Below are positions 1 to 8,714 of a stretch of DNA of 64,000 bases, in pieces. The translations under genes and the position numbers were made by a program. The notes beneath the pieces were generated by a model. That model was given only the letters and a program-made list of their open reading frames with translations, did not search any database and had not been told where the DNA came from. The first letter of the stretch is position 1. Every line of letters starts with the position of its first letter. This stretch comes from Candidatus Methylophosphatis roskildensis (GTDB taxonomy: Bacteria > Pseudomonadota > Gammaproteobacteria > Burkholderiales > Rhodocyclaceae): assembly GCA_016708905.1 (NCBI GenBank), contig JADJEV010000002.1, positions 1 to 64,000 on the forward strand, written 5' to 3'.

Positions 1-412
1 GGGCGTCGTCGTCCGACGGCTCGATCGAGACCATTACTCCGGACGCCCCCACCGGCTCGCCGCTGGCGATCCTCAAGGATCCGCGCAGCATCCTGTCCAG
101 CGCAGTCTGTTCGACTTCGACAGCTACGTGATCGGGGACGAGCCAAGGCCTGGTCGGAGCATGGCAGGATTCCTGCGCGAGCATCCGGAGATCAGATGCT
201 GATCCGGGGCAATGCCGACGAACGGCTCGCGCAGTGGCCTCGCCCTCGGCCAGAAGCGCCGAAGCGGCGCGCAAGGCGCTGACGCTGCTGGGCGCCGAGA
301 CGCGCAGATCCGGGCGGTGAGCCTGGGTGAGGAAAGGCCAGAACAGCGGCCACGACGAAGCGGCCTGGGCCGAACCGCCGCGGCGACATGCTCTATTCGG
401 GCGAGTTACTGA
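1..412 (+). pseudogene. pal: Pal (peptidoglycan-associated lipoprotein), 5'-truncated and frameshifted
   Basis: Pal is the outer-membrane lipoprotein of the Tol-Pal system; its OmpA-type C-terminal domain binds peptidoglycan. Reading across three frames gives the family text in order: ILKDPR, FDFDSYVI, FLREHPEI, LIRGNADER, LALGQKR, ALTLLGAE, AVSLGEE and GHDEAAW, ending near 412. The NADERG-type and GHDE..W motifs are diagnostic of Pal. The 5' half lies before the window. At least four single-base indels are needed to keep the frame, which would destroy a normally important gene, so sequencing or assembly error is as likely as true decay. It is followed by cpoB, the usual neighbour. Confidence 0.8.
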
Positions 413-495
413 TCGCGGCAGGACGGCGCCCCCTCAGGTGCCCGTCCCGTCGCGTGCCGTGGCCCCGATGACTCCCGAACCTCCCCGACCAGTCG

Positions 496-1290
496 CCATC
501 AGGACCTCAGACGATCCGCCTCGCAATTCTGCTGGCAGACAGCACAGTTTCCCCGGCCCGTGCCGGCATGTTCCGACGATGAGGAAGCGCGCGCGCATCG
601 AGGCACTCAAGCGCCGCGAAACCACCGCACTTTCGAGCGCCGGGAAGCCACCCAGCGACAGCAGATCGGGTTCGCCAACCGGCTCGAACTGGTGCGTCAG
701 GACAGCCGGCCAAACTGCGCGGCCAGATCGAAGTGCCGACCTACGAACTCGAGTCCGCGCAAAAACGGCAGAAGGATTTCTACGTCGACCTGGACGACCG
801 CTCACGCAAACTCGAGACTGCCGCGCGGGAACAACACGCCAAGGCGGCTGCCCGGATCACCCACCGCCACCACTTCCACGCCGAAGGTCGATCCGGCCGA
901 GAGGCCGTGACTACTGAGGCGGCCTGACCCTGCTCAAGGGCGGCAGAAACCTGTTATCGCGACGAGGCAACGCCTTCGAGGGCTTCGTCGGCAAGTACCC
1001 GGACAGCCGGTTTCTCGCATCTGACCAACTACTGGGCCGGCGGCGCTTTCTCTATAAGGGGCGCGGTCATGCCGAGACCAACAACTTCTTCAGCAAGGTC
1101 GCGTCGAGGTTGGCCGAACGATGCCCGCGCACCCGATGCGATGCTGGGTCTGGCCAATGCGCAAGCCGACCCGGGCGACGCCAAGGCTGCGAAGGCGACC
1201 CTGCAATCGCTGCTCAGGAATTACCCGTCGAACAATGCGGCGCGGGTCGCCAAGCGGCTGGCGAAAAGGCGCACCGGGCGCAGCCGAACA
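496..1290 (+). pseudogene. cpoB: CpoB/YbgF (Tol-Pal system TPR protein), frameshifted
   Basis: CpoB is a periplasmic protein that coordinates peptidoglycan synthesis with outer-membrane constriction. Visible in mixed frames: a signal-peptide-like stretch (about 500-560), then FDDEEAR and RIEALKRRET, a coiled-coil stretch with YELESAQKRQKDFYVDLDD (744-800), and C-terminal TPR text FEGFVGKYPDSRFLASDQ (976-1030) and ARAPDAMLGLANAQ (1117-1160), ending around NNAARVAKRLA (1231-1263). Order (coiled coil, then TPRs) and position between pal and queE match the family. Several frame changes are required, as in the neighbours. Start and end are approximate. Confidence 0.75.
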
Positions 1291-1347
1291 CGCATGCGCC
1301 GCAACCAGCGGTCGAGCATCGCGATGAGACCGGGCAAGGCGCGCCGG

Positions 1348-1998
1348 CGGCGACGCGGTTGCGCCTGACCGAGATCTTCTTCTCCCTGCGGGGTGAAACC
1401 AGCCGCGCCGACTCGCAGACAGTATTCGTCCGGCTCACCGGCTGCCCCTTGCGCTGCGTCTGGTGCGACACGGCCTACGCCTTTCAGGGCGGCGAGTCCG
1501 CCGGCGTGAGCGGAGATTCCCGGACGGGTCGGCGCCTTCGCAGCGCGCCGGGTTTGCGTAACAGGCGGCGAGCCGCTGGCGCAGAGGGCTGTCTCGACCT
1601 GCTCACCCGCTATGCGATGCCGGCTACTCGGTCTCAAACCAGACCCAGCGGTGCGATCGACCTGGCCGGCGTCGATCCGCGGGTGTCGAAAGTGATGGAC
1701 TTAAGGCACCCGGCGGCTCCGGGCGAAAAGGAGGAAAACCGCTGGGACAACATCGGCCTGCTCGACGGCCGACGACGAACTCAAGTTCGTGCTGGCCGAC
1801 CGGGCGGACTACGCGTGGGCGCGCGAGATGCTGGAGAACCGTGATCTTGACCTCGATCTGCCCGGTACATGTTTTTCGCCGGTCGCCGACAGCCCACGCC
1901 CTGGCCGACCTTGCGCAATGGATGCTCGACGACCGCCTGCCGGTGCGCATGCAGATCAGTTACGAAAGGTGATCTGGGGCACACGCCAGGCGCTGACA
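1348..1998 (+). pseudogene. queE: QueE, 7-carboxy-7-deazaguanine synthase, frameshifted
   Basis: QueE is the radical-SAM enzyme that makes 7-carboxy-7-deazaguanine in queuosine synthesis. The N-terminal text RLTEIFFSLRGE, VFVRLTGC and the cluster-binding CPLRCVWC (C-x3-C-x2-C; 1441-1464) is in one frame; later pieces (TGGEPLAQ-like near 1565-1580, DDELKFVLADRADYAWAREML at 1779-1835, then MQIS..KVIWG near 1950-1980) lie in other frames. The gene sits directly before queC, as in many betaproteobacteria. It needs several indels to be read through. Boundaries are estimated from homologous text rather than from a clean ORF. Confidence 0.75.
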
Positions 1999-2089
1999 GC
2001 CGACATCGGCCGATTCGCGGCCCGGGTGTTCCGCAACCACGCTACCGAGGTACGGTCCGCATCACCCTCAGAGCGGGCCGGCTTGTCCT

Positions 2090-2757
2090 CAGCAAATAAG
2101 TCGCTGCTTTTCCGGCCTGGATTCCGCGAACGTGTTGGCCATCGCGATCGCGGCCAGCCTGCCACGCGCTGTCGTTCGACTACGGCCAGCGACACCGCGC
2201 CGAGCTAAATGCGGCGGCGGGTCGCCACGGCTCTGGGTGCGCGCTGGCACACCGAGTGATGCGGATCGATCTGAGCAGTTCGGCGGCTCGGCCCTACACC
2301 GACCCGATGCGGGCGGTCCGGACCACGGGACATCGAACCCGGCGTTCCCGTCACCCTACGTACCGGCGCCCAACACGGTCATGCTGTCGCTGGCATGAGC
2401 CTTCAGCCGAGGTGCTCGGCGCATGCGACATCTTCATCAGTGTCAATGCGGTCGATTACTCAGGTTATCCCGGATTGCCGGCCAGCCTACATCGAGGCCT
2501 TCGCGGAAATGGCGAATCTGGCGGCGAAGGCCGCCGTCAGGGGCGCCAGGATGAGGATTCATGCGCCACTGATCGATCTCACAAAGTCGCAGATCATCCG
2601 CACCGGCGTCGCGCTCGGCGTCGATTTCTCGCTGACCGTGTCCTGCTATCAGGCCGACTCGAGCGGCCGCGCATGCGACTAATGCGATGCGTGCCGGCTG
2701 CGGCGCGCCGGCGCTTCGCCGACGCCGGCATCGACGATCCGACACGCTATGCGTGAA
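2090..2757 (+). pseudogene. queC: QueC, 7-cyano-7-deazaguanine synthase, frameshifted
   Basis: QueC converts 7-carboxy-7-deazaguanine to preQ0 using ATP and ammonia. The PP-loop start (LLFSGGLDS-like, about 2103-2135) is followed by SFDYGQRHRAELNAA (2170-2215), the YVPAPNTVMLSLA block (2359-2397), DIFISVNAVDYSGYPDCRPAYIEAF in pieces (2428-2505), and a long correct run AEMANLAAKAAV to SCYQADSSGRACD (2508-2682) containing IHAPLIDLTKSQIIR. The Zn-binding cysteines C..C..C near the end (2643-2705) are present but split by a frame change. It ends GIDDPTRYA near 2757. Like its neighbours it carries scattered indels. Confidence 0.8.
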
Positions 2758-2783
2758 TCGCGCGGCTTCCGACCTAGCCACCC

Positions 2784-3895
2784 ATGGGCGAGACCTCGAT
2801 CGCCACGCCAAGCTCCATCGCCTGGCTCGGTTTCGCGCTCGGCACGCTGTTCGGCGCGGTGGGAAATCGCACGAACTTCTGCACCCTGGGCGCCGTGGCG
2901 GACATCGTCGCCATGGCGACTGGAACCGCATGCGGATGTGGCTGCTGGCGATCGCGGTAGCAATCCTCGGCAGCCAGGCGCTCCGGTACACCGGCATCGT
3001 CGACCTGAGCAAGTCGATCTACATTTGCATCCCGGCTGAAGTGGCTGTCGTCGATCGCCGGCGGCATGGCCTTCGGTATCGGCATGGCGCTGGCCTCGGG
3101 CTGCGGCAGCAAGACGCTGATCCGCATCGGCGGTGGCAACCTGAAGTCGCTGGTGGTATTCGCCTTCATGGCGATCTCCGCCTACATGACCTGCGCGGGC
3201 TGTTCGCGCTATGGCGGGTCGAGCTGCTCGATACGCGAGCGATCGCGCTGCCGACCCAACAGGATCTGCCCTCGCTGCTGACGATTACCGGCGCCCTCGC
3301 ACGACCGCAGCAATACTCCTCTGCTCACTGGTCGCGGGCGGCATCCTGGCAGGGTTCGCGCTCGCGCCGCGGGATTTCCGGCGCTTCGACAACCTGCTCG
3401 GCGGTATCGTCGTCGGACTGGTCGTAGCGGCGGCGGCTGGTATGTGACCGGCCATCTCGGCTACATCGCCCGAACACCCGGAAACCCTGCAGGAAGCCTT
3501 CGTCGGCACCAACAGCGGCGCGGGCCGAATCGCTGACCTTTGTCGCGCCTTTCGCCTACACGCTCGAACTGCTGATGTTCTGGAGCGACGCCAGCAAGTC
3601 CGTCAGCTTCGGCATTGCCGCAGCGCTGGGCGTGGTGGCAGGCTCGTCGGCCTGGGCGATCGCCAGCGGCAGCTTTCGCCTCGAATCCTTTCGCGATCCC
3701 GCGGACATGCTGCGCCATATCGCAGGCGGGATACTGATGGGGTTCGGCGGCGTCACGGCACTCGGCTGCACGATCGGCCAGGGGATCAGCGGCATGTCGA
3801 CACTGGCGCTCGGCTCCATGCTCACGCTGGCCGCGATCATCGCCGGCTGCTTCATCGCACCTCAGCTGGAACTGTGGCTCGCCATGGGCCACGAA
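2784..3895 (+). pseudogene. YedE/YeeE-family (sulfur transport) membrane protein, frameshifted, 3' end cut by IS
   Basis: YeeE/YedE proteins are inner-membrane channels for thiosulfate-like sulfur compounds or selenium-related functions. Starting at ATG 2784 the frame reads a first membrane helix (AWLGFALGTLFGAVGNR) and then TNFCTLGAVADIV, the conserved NFCtmGavaD signature. Later pieces: AGGMAFGIGMALASGCGSKT (3059-3117), with the second family cysteine, and an uninterrupted tail from 3575 with GGILMGFGGVTALGCTIGQG (3727-3786), the third. About four frame changes are needed. The ORF runs into the ISAs1-type element at about 3896, so the natural C-terminus is missing or replaced. Confidence 0.72.
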
Positions 3896-3899
3896 AATT

Positions 3900-5073
3900 T
3901 GTTCTCGGTAACCCGTGGTCTGGAAGCTGAGTTATTGGTCATGCGCAAGTAGTCGAAGACGAGGCGGGTATTGAAGCAAAGTTTGCGCATCATCTCGGCG
4001 ATAGACTCGGTGCTCTGAAAGGACTTGAGGATGCCGACGGCGAAGCGACGCAGGCGGGTGATGTTTTCCGGGCCGTGGCCGGTACGGATGCGAGAGCGAT
4101 CCTCGTCGTAGTTCCAGTCGATGATGTAATGGGTGCTCTCGATGGTCCAGTGGCCGCGATTGATCGCCAAGACCTCTTGCGCCGAGGCCTCGTGCGGCGA
4201 CTGGCTCGTGATGCCCAGCGCGATCTCACGCGATGACTCGCCGGTTTTCTTCTTGATTGATTCGCGCTCGATCACGAACACCTGGCCGACGAGGGAAATC
4301 GAGGTAGGCATTGAGCGCCGTACTGCACCAGATGCGTCGGGTCTCGATGCGGCCATGGTCAGGCGGGGTCACGTCGACGAAGTCAGGATCGCCCCGCTTT
4401 TCAAACAGCAAGGCGATTTCGCGTTCGAGACCGGGCTGGTTGCCTTTGACGGTAAAGCTATAGTGGGCCTTGCGCCCGATCAGATACGCTGCCAGTGTGC
4501 GCTGGGTCAGCAGCGCATCGGCCGTGACCACTTCTGCCGGCGAGCGCGCACCCATCGAGCACGGGGCTGGCCATGCCGATCTCGTTGGTACGCTTTTGCT
4601 CATCGCTGCCGGCTACGGGCAATGTCCCGACGTTTTTTGGGTGTGGCAGGTGTTCGACTCCTGGCCGATCACGCTCAGGATGTGCGTTTGATAGCCCTGC
4701 GCGTCGATCGCGTTCTTCATGACTTTATCATCCATCGCCAGCGCCCGGTCGTCTTTGCCCACGCCTGGTTCCAGACATTGAGCGCGCGATCCAGCGTGTC
4801 CGGTTCAATGCGCACCAGGCAATCGCGGATGACGAATTCGCTGGGGACGACATAACGCCCCTTCTCGCGCCGACAGCCAAAGCGCTCCGTGCCTTTTGCC
4901 CCAGGCTTTCGCCCAGTCATGGGCGGCCTCGCAGCCGCGCATGCCGCACAGGATGGCGCCCGCGGCAATGCCCAGCACCACGGGCAGGCGGTGGCGGCGC
5001 CCCTTGCCGGCGGCGCGGGTCGGTGACGGTGGTGAAGCACAGCGGCAGCGCGCATCTGCTCAGCGCTCAGCAT
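3900..5073 (-). pseudogene. ISAs1-family transposase, frameshifted
   Basis: The protein would be the DDE transposase of the element. Minus-strand text in several frames follows the ISAs1 family order: an N-terminal segment from ATG 5073, then RYVVPSEFVIRDCLVRIEP (about 4780-4855), the second catalytic region VTADALLTQRTLAAYLIGRK (4475-4535), LFEKRGDPDFVDVTPPDHGR (4350-4410), and the catalytic-glutamate region LAINRGHWTIEST / HYIIDWNYDEDRSRIRTGHG (4080-4175), ending near RKLCFNTRLVFDYLRMT (3930-3990). It is one codon-track short of intact in at least three places. Family assignment is firm from the RSRIRTGHGPENITRLRR block. Confidence 0.82.
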
Positions 5074-5110
5074 CAATTTTGGGGCTCCCGTGAGTTGGAG
5101 GTGATTGCGC

Positions 5111-5696
5111 TCAGGATGCGTCAATTGCGCTCGGGGCCCGGTGCAAGGCACGCACAAACACGCGCTTGGGCGCGTCAATCTCGCCGCTGTAGCCTTGCCG
5201 CGTGCGCCGGTAGCCTGAGTGAGCCCCAGTTCCGTCCAGTTGGCCGCGCGATAGACGCCGCCATGAAATCGCCGCGGATCGACAAAGGTTTCCAGCAGGA
5301 GCAAGGGATGACCAAGCGCCCCTGCCAGTCGCGTGCGATGCGCCGTTCAGTGAGCGAGAGCACCCGTGAGCCAATATTCGGCCGGTGCCACTCGGGCAGG
5401 ATCAGGAAGCGACTGTTGTTGGCGATGAGTTTGAGTCGGTCATACTGCGTGCGAAAGTCCCAGCCGATCCATCGATCACGCACGCCGCATTTCAGGGCCG
5501 CCGCCGAGACGTTGAGTTGCGCGACCCACTGACCGCGCCAGGTTGCGACATACCAGATCGCCTCGCCGATCTTCGCGAGATCTCCCAGATAATGATGCCG
5601 CGCCATCTGCTCTCGATAGCGTTGTTCCTCGCTGCGCTCTACCGGCCGTACCTGAAGCTCCGATAGGACTTGCGCCATGGGTTTCATCGATTCCAT
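5111..5696 (-). pseudogene. DruA-like (DUF4338) protein of the ISAs1-type element, frameshifted
   Basis: DUF4338/DruA is the family of the Druantia anti-phage protein DruA; its biochemical activity is unknown. From ATG 5696 one frame gives ARHHYLGDLAKIGEAIWYVA, RDRWIGWDFRTQYDRLKLI, NNSRFLILPEWHRPNIGSRV and DWQGRL. The conserved LLETFVDPRRFHGGVYRAANW block is in a second frame (5236-5300), and GYRRTRQGYSG / PKRVFVRALHR in a third (5140-5210). So at least two indels interrupt it. The gene lies immediately upstream of the transposase, the same order as in the two IS copies at 13-16 kb and 19-22 kb, though those carry a different transposase. Confidence 0.75.
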
Positions 5697-5809
5697 CCCA
5701 TGGGTTATACCGAGAAATCCCGGGCTTGTCCAGCCTTGCGTGCTAACCCATTGCACTAACAAACTAATTCAGATAGCGCCGATCCACCCTGCGCCATGGG
5801 CGATCAAAA

Positions 5810-5838
5810 TTGACAGGCAGGCAACCGCTTACTATACT
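5810..5838 (+). promoter_or_regulatory. Sigma-70 promoter for the tRNA-Lys genes
   Basis: A perfect -35 hexamer TTGACA (5810-5815) is followed after 17 bp by TATACT (5833-5838). The first tRNA starts 37 bp after the -10 box. Spacing and hexamers are near consensus, as expected for a stable-RNA promoter. Confidence 0.8.
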
Positions 5839-5874
5839 TCGCGCTTCTTTTTGCGGGACGCGGCCTCAATCTGC

Positions 5875-5951
5875 GGGTCGTTAGCTCAGTTGGTAGAGCA
5901 GCGGACTTTTAATCCGTTGGTCGCGTGTTCGGAGTCACGCACGACCCACCA
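5875..5951 (+). tRNA. tRNA-Lys (anticodon UUU), with one extra base in the T loop
   Basis: The cloverleaf is clear: acceptor stem GGGTCGT / ACGACCC, D arm GCTCAGTTGGTAGAGC, anticodon arm GCGGA-CTTTTAA-TCCGT with anticodon TTT, and encoded CCA (5949-5951). The T arm is GCGTG / CACGC, but its loop reads TTCGGAGT, eight bases rather than the universal seven (normally TTCGAGT). The total is 77 nt instead of 76. One extra G is most simply an indel error of the kind seen throughout the first 8 kb; if real it would impair the tRNA. Confidence 0.9.
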
Positions 5952-5996
5952 GAGTCCGCGCCCGAATCAATGTCCCGCAGCCAGAATCCGAACGCC

Positions 5997-6072
5997 GGGT
6001 TGTTAGCTCAGTTGGTAGAGCAGCGGACTCTTAATCCGTAGGTCGACAGTTCGAATCTGTCACAACCCACCA
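5997..6072 (+). tRNA. tRNA-Lys (anticodon CUU)
   Basis: A complete 76-nt cloverleaf including CCA: acceptor stem GGGTTGT / ACAACCC, D arm GCTCAGTTGGTAGAGC, anticodon loop CTCTTAA (anticodon CTT), T arm GACAG-TTCGAAT-CTGTC. It lies 45 nt after tRNA-Lys(UUU) and is presumably cotranscribed with it. Its 3' end and following terminator are repeated imperfectly at 37409-37485, and an integrase remnant abuts it, which marks it as a likely island attachment site. Confidence 0.96.
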
Positions 6073-6077
6073 GGAAA

Positions 6078-6103
6078 AAGGGTCAGGCATCCGCTTGGCC
6101 CTT
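6078..6103 (+). terminator. Terminator after the tRNA-Lys pair
   Basis: An 11-bp stem (AAGGGTCAGGC paired with GCTTGGCCCTT, two G-U pairs) closes a 4-nt ATCC loop and is followed by CTTTCC. It begins 6 nt after the tRNA CCA. A closely similar hairpin follows the tRNA remnant at 37461. Confidence 0.65.
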
Positions 6104-6376
6104 CTTTCCACGATGTGCCGTATTTGTGCCGCCGAGCAAACCAGCAACCTTCTCTGAGTGCTCAATCAATTGGGCTGGCGCCAAGTGCGCATAGCGCCTC
6201 ACCATTGATTCCGACTCCCAACCGCCCAATTCCTGCAGGACATTGAGCGGTGTTCCGGCCTGTGCCACCCAACTCGCCCACGTGTGCCGAAGACCGTGCC
6301 ACTTGACCTCCGCGATTTTGGCGATCAATTCCCTATCGATCTCCGTCAGCTGCCTGCCGCGCAGGTATGGCGACAT
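6083..6376 (-). pseudogene. Tyrosine recombinase (phage/island integrase), internally deleted
   Basis: The C-terminal catalytic half is clear: WHGLRHTWASW (H-x-x-R box), AGTPLNVLQELGGW, then MVRRYAHLAP with the tyrosine nucleophile. The 97-residue ORF begins with YLRGRQLTEIDRELIAKIAE, which resembles the end of the N-terminal core-binding domain of such integrases. The two parts are fused directly at VKWHG, implying loss of roughly 200 residues including the first catalytic arginine. No upstream extension exists in frame. Its 3' end faces and nearly touches tRNA-Lys(CUU), the expected att-adjacent position. It cannot be functional as read. Confidence 0.75.
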
Positions 6377-6482
6377 CTCCAGCTAGCGCGCCAGCCGGCA
6401 CGCTGCGACCACCTTCCATCACCTGCTTGACCGCCGTCGGCCGAAATTCGGGCGTGTTTTTCCGATCCGATCCACTATCCAT
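6328..6482 (-). pseudogene. IS3-family OrfA N-terminal scrap
   Basis: From ATG 6482 the minus strand reads EFRPTAVKQVMEGGRSVPA, the typical start of the helix-turn-helix OrfA of IS3-type elements. Homology is lost after about 35 codons, where the sequence passes into the integrase remnant in another frame; the ORF stops near 6328. This is a short remnant only. Confidence 0.4.
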
Positions 6483-6736
6483 TTCCTACCTCCGCAAGGT
6501 CAAACTACCATGCCTCGTGCCGTCCGTCTTTCGGGGACCCGATCATCGATTCCGCTCTATCGTGGCGTCTCAGCCGGTTCGCCGAAATTGTCTCCGCTTC
6601 GAGGACACCGGCTCACGCCAGCAGTTTGTCGACAATCCGATACCGGCGACGCCGGAACACGGTCAAGCCTTTTTCGCCTCCATTGTGCTGCGCACTGAGC
6701 CGCTGTGGCATCCAAGTGGTGGTCGGAGCGTCCCGG

Positions 6737-8043
6737 CTATCTGAGGCTCACGCGGCCGATCGAACTACACACGGCCAAGTCAGCGCCGAACCGCTGCAGG
6801 ATGGCCACTGTGTATTCGCCGGGGCGCAGCCGGCCGGGATCGACGGTGATGCGAAAACCCGCGCGCGCATATGCCGGATGCCCGAGCGCCCTTGCGACAT
6901 CGGGCCGATCGGTGTTGCGCGGCATGTCGATCAGCAGACCGGGACCGCCACCCCGGTGGTAGAAGCGGATCCAGGCGTTTTCCGGGATATACGGCTGGTC
7001 GGGGGAACGGGTGACGCTGCGGGACGGCAGCCCAGCCGGCGATGTGCAAGGGTTGCGACACCGCGGTGTCGATGGTTTGTTCGCCCACGGCACGTCCATT
7101 GATTTGCTCGACGGAGCAGGCATCACGCTGTTCGAGGATCTGCTGTTGCGGCAATGCCGGCGGGGCTGGCGCGGGAAGCCGCGTACCTGGCGGCGCCAAG
7201 GGCTTGAGGTTGCCGTGGCGCAAGTCAGGTGCGGTGGCGCTGCCGCTGAGCGCTGCCGCCGGAGGCGCGGGCGAGGCGGCCGTCGGGCGTAACGCCGTGA
7301 GCGACGACGATGGCGTGGCTGGCGCTGCGAGTCGGGCAGCGGGCGGTGGCGGGGTGCACGAGGGGCGACGCTATCTGCGTCGGCATTTGCATTGTCGGCC
7401 GCCGGCCGATCCTGCCGCGGTCGTGGTGCCGTTGGCACCGATGGTTCATCGAGTGGCGCTGACGTAGAAGGCGCTTCGGCGGCAGGGGCGGTGGCCGCGG
7501 CCGCAGCGCGCGCATCGGCTTGTCGTGGATCGTTCCGCGCCGCGGCCAAGTCGCGGTCAATCGTGGCCAGGAACCGCTGAAACGGCACCCCGAAGCCGGC
7601 GCTGCTGCGCGCCTGCAGGAACTTCCCCTGGAGCCTTTCGCGACACCGTCGACGTAGTCGAGTGTCGACAGGCTGGTCCAGTATTTCGCGCTGTCCTCGA
7701 ACATGTTGAAGGATTCGCGCCGCCATTTGCCGGTACGCAGCCCTGAACGGGCGACGCCGGTAAGGGAAAAAGGGGAAGCGGCGTTGGCGCCCGTTTTCAA
7801 GCACCACTCCCTGATGGCGCAGAATTCCCGGCACGTCAATGTAGACGCCAACGCAACCGCCTTCCCAGGTGACATATCCCTGCGCGGCGATTTCCTTCTG
7901 GCGCCTGACCGATTCAGGGCGAGCCGCAGCCTGCAGCCGCCGGATTCGGAGAACTCCTGCAGCGGTTGGGCGCGCCCGGCGACGACCCAGGTCGGCGCGG
8001 CCAGCGCAAGGGCAAGAAGGAGGAGGGCGAGTAGTGGTTTCAT
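6737..8043 (-). pseudogene. Frameshifted gene for a secreted or periplasmic protein of unknown function
   Basis: From ATG 8043 the minus strand encodes a clear signal peptide (MKPLLALLLLALALAAPTW, cleavage near VVAGRA). Coding-like text then switches frames: KEIAAQGYVTWEGGCVGVYI and DVPGILRHQGVVLENG in one, SFNMFEDSAKYWTSLSTLDY in another, then GKFLQARSSAGFGVPFQRFL and an Ala/Pro-rich linker. The last part, NAWIRFYHRGGGPGLLIDMP to RPGEYTVAILQRFGADLAVC (about 6770-6990), looks like a small beta-rich domain. I do not recognise the family. Three or four indels are needed to join the pieces into a protein of about 430 residues. Confidence 0.5.
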
Positions 8044-8714
8044 TGGCAGCGGACGGCGCTCGTGCGCGCATATCTGTGCGTCGATCTACCAGTCGGGCGC
8101 TGGCGGCGCCGGTACCGCGACCAGCGCTGCCTCCGTGTCATCGAGCGATCGACAAATATCCCACGATAGGAAATCCAGTGGGATCTGCGGAAGCTGCAAG
8201 TATCTCTGGCTCCGGCAGACGCGGTCAATGAGGGATTGGGTGCCGAGGGCCCTGAGAAATGGTGTGGCTTGGAACCCGGACACTACCCTGCTCACTTCCT
8301 TCGGGCACCCGGGCGGCGAGACGGCGCATTACGAGCCAAGGGGGCGGGCATCTGCCCTGGCCGCTACCCATAGCGCTGATCGAATCAATCGTTCGGCGCC
8401 GGTTGGGCCTGTGGGTCGAACTCGCGCGGCGCAGCGCCCCCGGATTCCCCTCAGTAGCAGGCCCCGGGCCGGCGTTGGGTGCGGAGACGATGATGCGCAC
8501 CTCGCCGCCGTAGTCACGAAGTCCCTCCAATAACACCACGTCGGCCTCAATCGGGCGGCTGAAAGTGCCGATAAAGCCGGGAAGTCTGGAGCGACGTAGT
8601 TAGGGCTCCAGCATAAGAGCGGGTTGTTGTCCGAGCCATGACCCCAGTCGAACCTTGATGGCTGTATGGAATCCGTGCCCGAAATTTCCCACTTACCTGC
8701 CGATCCCAAGTGCC
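8044..8714. other. No gene assigned
   Basis: No convincing gene is visible. Minus-strand frames near 8450-8600 hold short coding-like text (for example VVLLEGLRDYGGEVRIIVSA) but no complete ORF, start or domain that I recognise. It may be a further decayed gene from the indel-rich tract. Any promoter for the cluster starting at 8715 should lie here, but I see no strong hexamers. Confidence 0.4.

Larger units (their letters stand above)
3896..5719 (-). mobile_element. Decayed ISAs1-type insertion sequence with DruA-like passenger
   Basis: Two minus-strand genes, DruA-like (upstream) and an ISAs1-type DDE transposase (downstream), are bounded by imperfect inverted repeats. The left end contains TTCTCGGTAACCCGTGG (about 3902-3918); the right end (5698-5716), read on the minus strand, contains TTCTCGGTATAACCCATGG. 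Insertion truncates the yedE-like gene on the left. I could not identify a target duplication with confidence. Both genes carry frameshifts, so the copy is probably inactive, or the sequence is error-prone here. Confidence 0.65.

Noticed and set aside
1348..1998. Programmed frameshifting in queE and neighbours
   Set aside because: Frame changes occur at many unrelated sites in all genes of the tract without slippery motifs; sequence error or decay explains them better.
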